Source: Planctomycetaceae bacterium | GTDB taxonomy: Bacteria > Planctomycetota > Planctomycetia > Planctomycetales > Planctomycetaceae | Direction of reading: 5' to 3' | Assembly (NCBI GenBank): GCA_947463775.1 | Contig: CANHVD010000432.1 | Location: 1-5,575, forward strand | Length of the DNA: 5,575 bases | Shown here: piece by piece, positions 4,719-5,575 of the stretch | Numbering within the stretch: position 1 is the stretch's first letter | How the letters are laid out: the number at the start of each line of letters is the position of its first letter | Position numbers and translations under genes: made by a program | The notes under the pieces: model-generated | Database searches by the model: none | Seen by the model: only the letters and a program-made list of their open reading frames with translations | What the model was told of the DNA's origin: nothing

Positions 4719-5575
4719 ATGAGCCCTGCTTCTCGACGAGAATTTCTGAGTCAAACCGGCGGCGGATTTGCCGGATTGGCCGCGTCCGTTTTGCTTTCGG
4801 AAGAATTGCGAGCCAATAACGTCAGCTCACGAATCGATCCCTTGCATCCACTAGCCGAACGTTTGTCGAACGTTGCTCCGCACGCAAAGCAAGTCATCTT
4901 TCTGTTTCAGTATGGCGGTCCCGCGACTATCGACCTGCTGGATTACAAGCCGGAACTGATTCGACTGCATGGCCTGCCGGTTCCTCCATCGTTGAAGGCG
5001 AATCCGGATAAAGTCGGAGGTGTTTTCAATCACTGCCACGACGAGCTTATGGCAGGGCCATGGCGATGGCGTCAACACGGGCAAACCGGTCAATGGGTTT
5101 CCGATCTGCTTCCGCACACGGCGAAACATATCGACGAACTCTGTCAGATTCGTTCGATGTACAGTGATAGTTCTAATCATGCCCCGGCGACGTATTTGAT
5201 GAATACTGGAGCGATCCTCGGAGGGAAGCCAAGCCTGGGGTCATGGGTCACCTATGGACTGGGTTCAGAAAATCAGGATCTGCCGGGTTATGTGCTGCTC
5301 TATAAAGTCGGAGGACTTGGCGGATCGGCCAACTGGAGCAATGGATTTTTGCCAGCCGCTTTCCAGGGAACTCAGTTTCGTCATGAAGGTTCACCGGTTC
5401 TGAATCTGCAGCCTCCCGCGGCTTATGCATCCTCACAACGCAGCACGATTGATTTTGCTCAGGCGATGAATCGTCGCCATGCGGCGCAGCGACCGGGGAT
5501 GCTGGATCTGGATGGTCGCATTGCGTCTTATGAGCTGGCGTATCGCATGCAGTCGGAAGCGATTGATATTGGTGA
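4719..5575 (+). CDS. DUF1501 family protein, Tat-exported, N-terminal part (runs off right edge)
   Basis: The frame is open from the ATG at 4719 to the window end: 285 complete codons plus two bases. No strong Shine-Dalgarno is seen, but the start is supported by an immediate Tat signal: SRREFLS (5-11, arginines 6-7) followed by the Gly/Ala-rich hydrophobic stretch GGGFAGLAASVLL (14-26). The DUF1501 domain begins near residue 57 with KQVIFLFQYGGPATIDLLDYKPEL, followed by LLPHTAKHIDELCQIRSMYSD (130-150), PSLGSWVTYGLGSE (171-184), NGFLPAAFQGTQF (208-220) and RIASYELAYRMQSEA (267-281). All of these align with the protein at 894. The C-terminal motifs (WDQHGG, GGEFGR, HxHD) should lie past the edge. 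Where its paralogue has GGPSHLE, this one has GGPATID. An insert at about 91-120 containing NHCHDE and a Trp pair (WRW) distinguishes the two. It is probably a periplasmic sulfatase/phosphatase-like protein of unknown substrate. Confidence 0.9.
   Translation, partial: MSPASRREFLSQTGGGFAGLAASVLLSEELRANNVSSRIDPLHPLAERLSNVAPHAKQVIFLFQYGGPATIDLLDYKPELIRLHGLPVPPSLKANPDKVGGVFNHCHDELMAGPWRWRQHGQTGQWVSDLLPHTAKHIDELCQIRSMYSDSSNHAPATYLMNTGAILGGKPSLGSWVTYGLGSENQDLPGYVLLYKVGGLGGSANWSNGFLPAAFQGTQFRHEGSPVLNLQPPAAYASSQRSTIDFAQAMNRRHAAQRPGMLDLDGRIASYELAYRMQSEAIDIG

Noticed and set aside
4285..4719. Minus-strand 144-codon frame opposite the second DUF1501 leader
   Set aside because: It uses a TTG start without a ribosome site, and much of it is translated inverted repeat.

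Overview
The window reads as a chromosomal fragment of a planctomycete, probably from the Planctomycetaceae / Fuerstiella-like side, though that narrower placement is only an impression. The evidence is two paralogous Tat-exported DUF1501 proteins, a PQQ-type beta-propeller protein opening with the WPQFRGPNSDG motif typical of planctomycetes, a small exported c-type cytochrome, and long, poorly coding intergenic stretches. There are no rRNA or tRNA genes, no CRISPR array and no recognisable transposase.

Layout. A PQQ/beta-propeller gene (minus strand, N-terminal 138 codons only) runs off the left edge. A 479-bp spacer without a convincing gene (415-893) separates it from a divergent, complete DUF1501 gene (894-2285, plus). 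That gene converges on a monoheme cytochrome c gene (2293-2721, minus), with 7 bp between the two stop codons. A 374-bp spacer (2722-3095) follows. Next comes a two-gene minus-strand unit: a small lipoprotein (3598-3834) whose last 8 bases overlap the start of tsaE (3096-3605), the tRNA t6A-modification ATPase. After an 884-bp non-coding region (3835-4718), a second DUF1501 gene (4719 onward, plus) runs off the right edge.

The 884-bp region is the most structured part of the window. It holds three copies of a roughly 40-bp palindromic unit, two of them arranged head-to-head as a potential long hairpin (REPIN-like). These are enclosed by a longer imperfect inverted repeat whose arms lie at about 4095-4150 and 4563-4612 and share a perfect 14-bp core and a perfect 10-bp outer block. 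Together they resemble a non-autonomous palindromic or MITE-like element of about 0.5 kb. This is an inference from the sequence; no second genomic copy is available to test it.

Function. The DUF1501, PQQ-propeller and cytochrome proteins all look exported. They fit the large planctomycete repertoire of cell-envelope and periplasmic proteins, but nothing links them into one demonstrated pathway. TsaE is core translation housekeeping. I see no clear new multi-gene system; the best lead is the nested inverted-repeat island upstream of the second DUF1501 gene.
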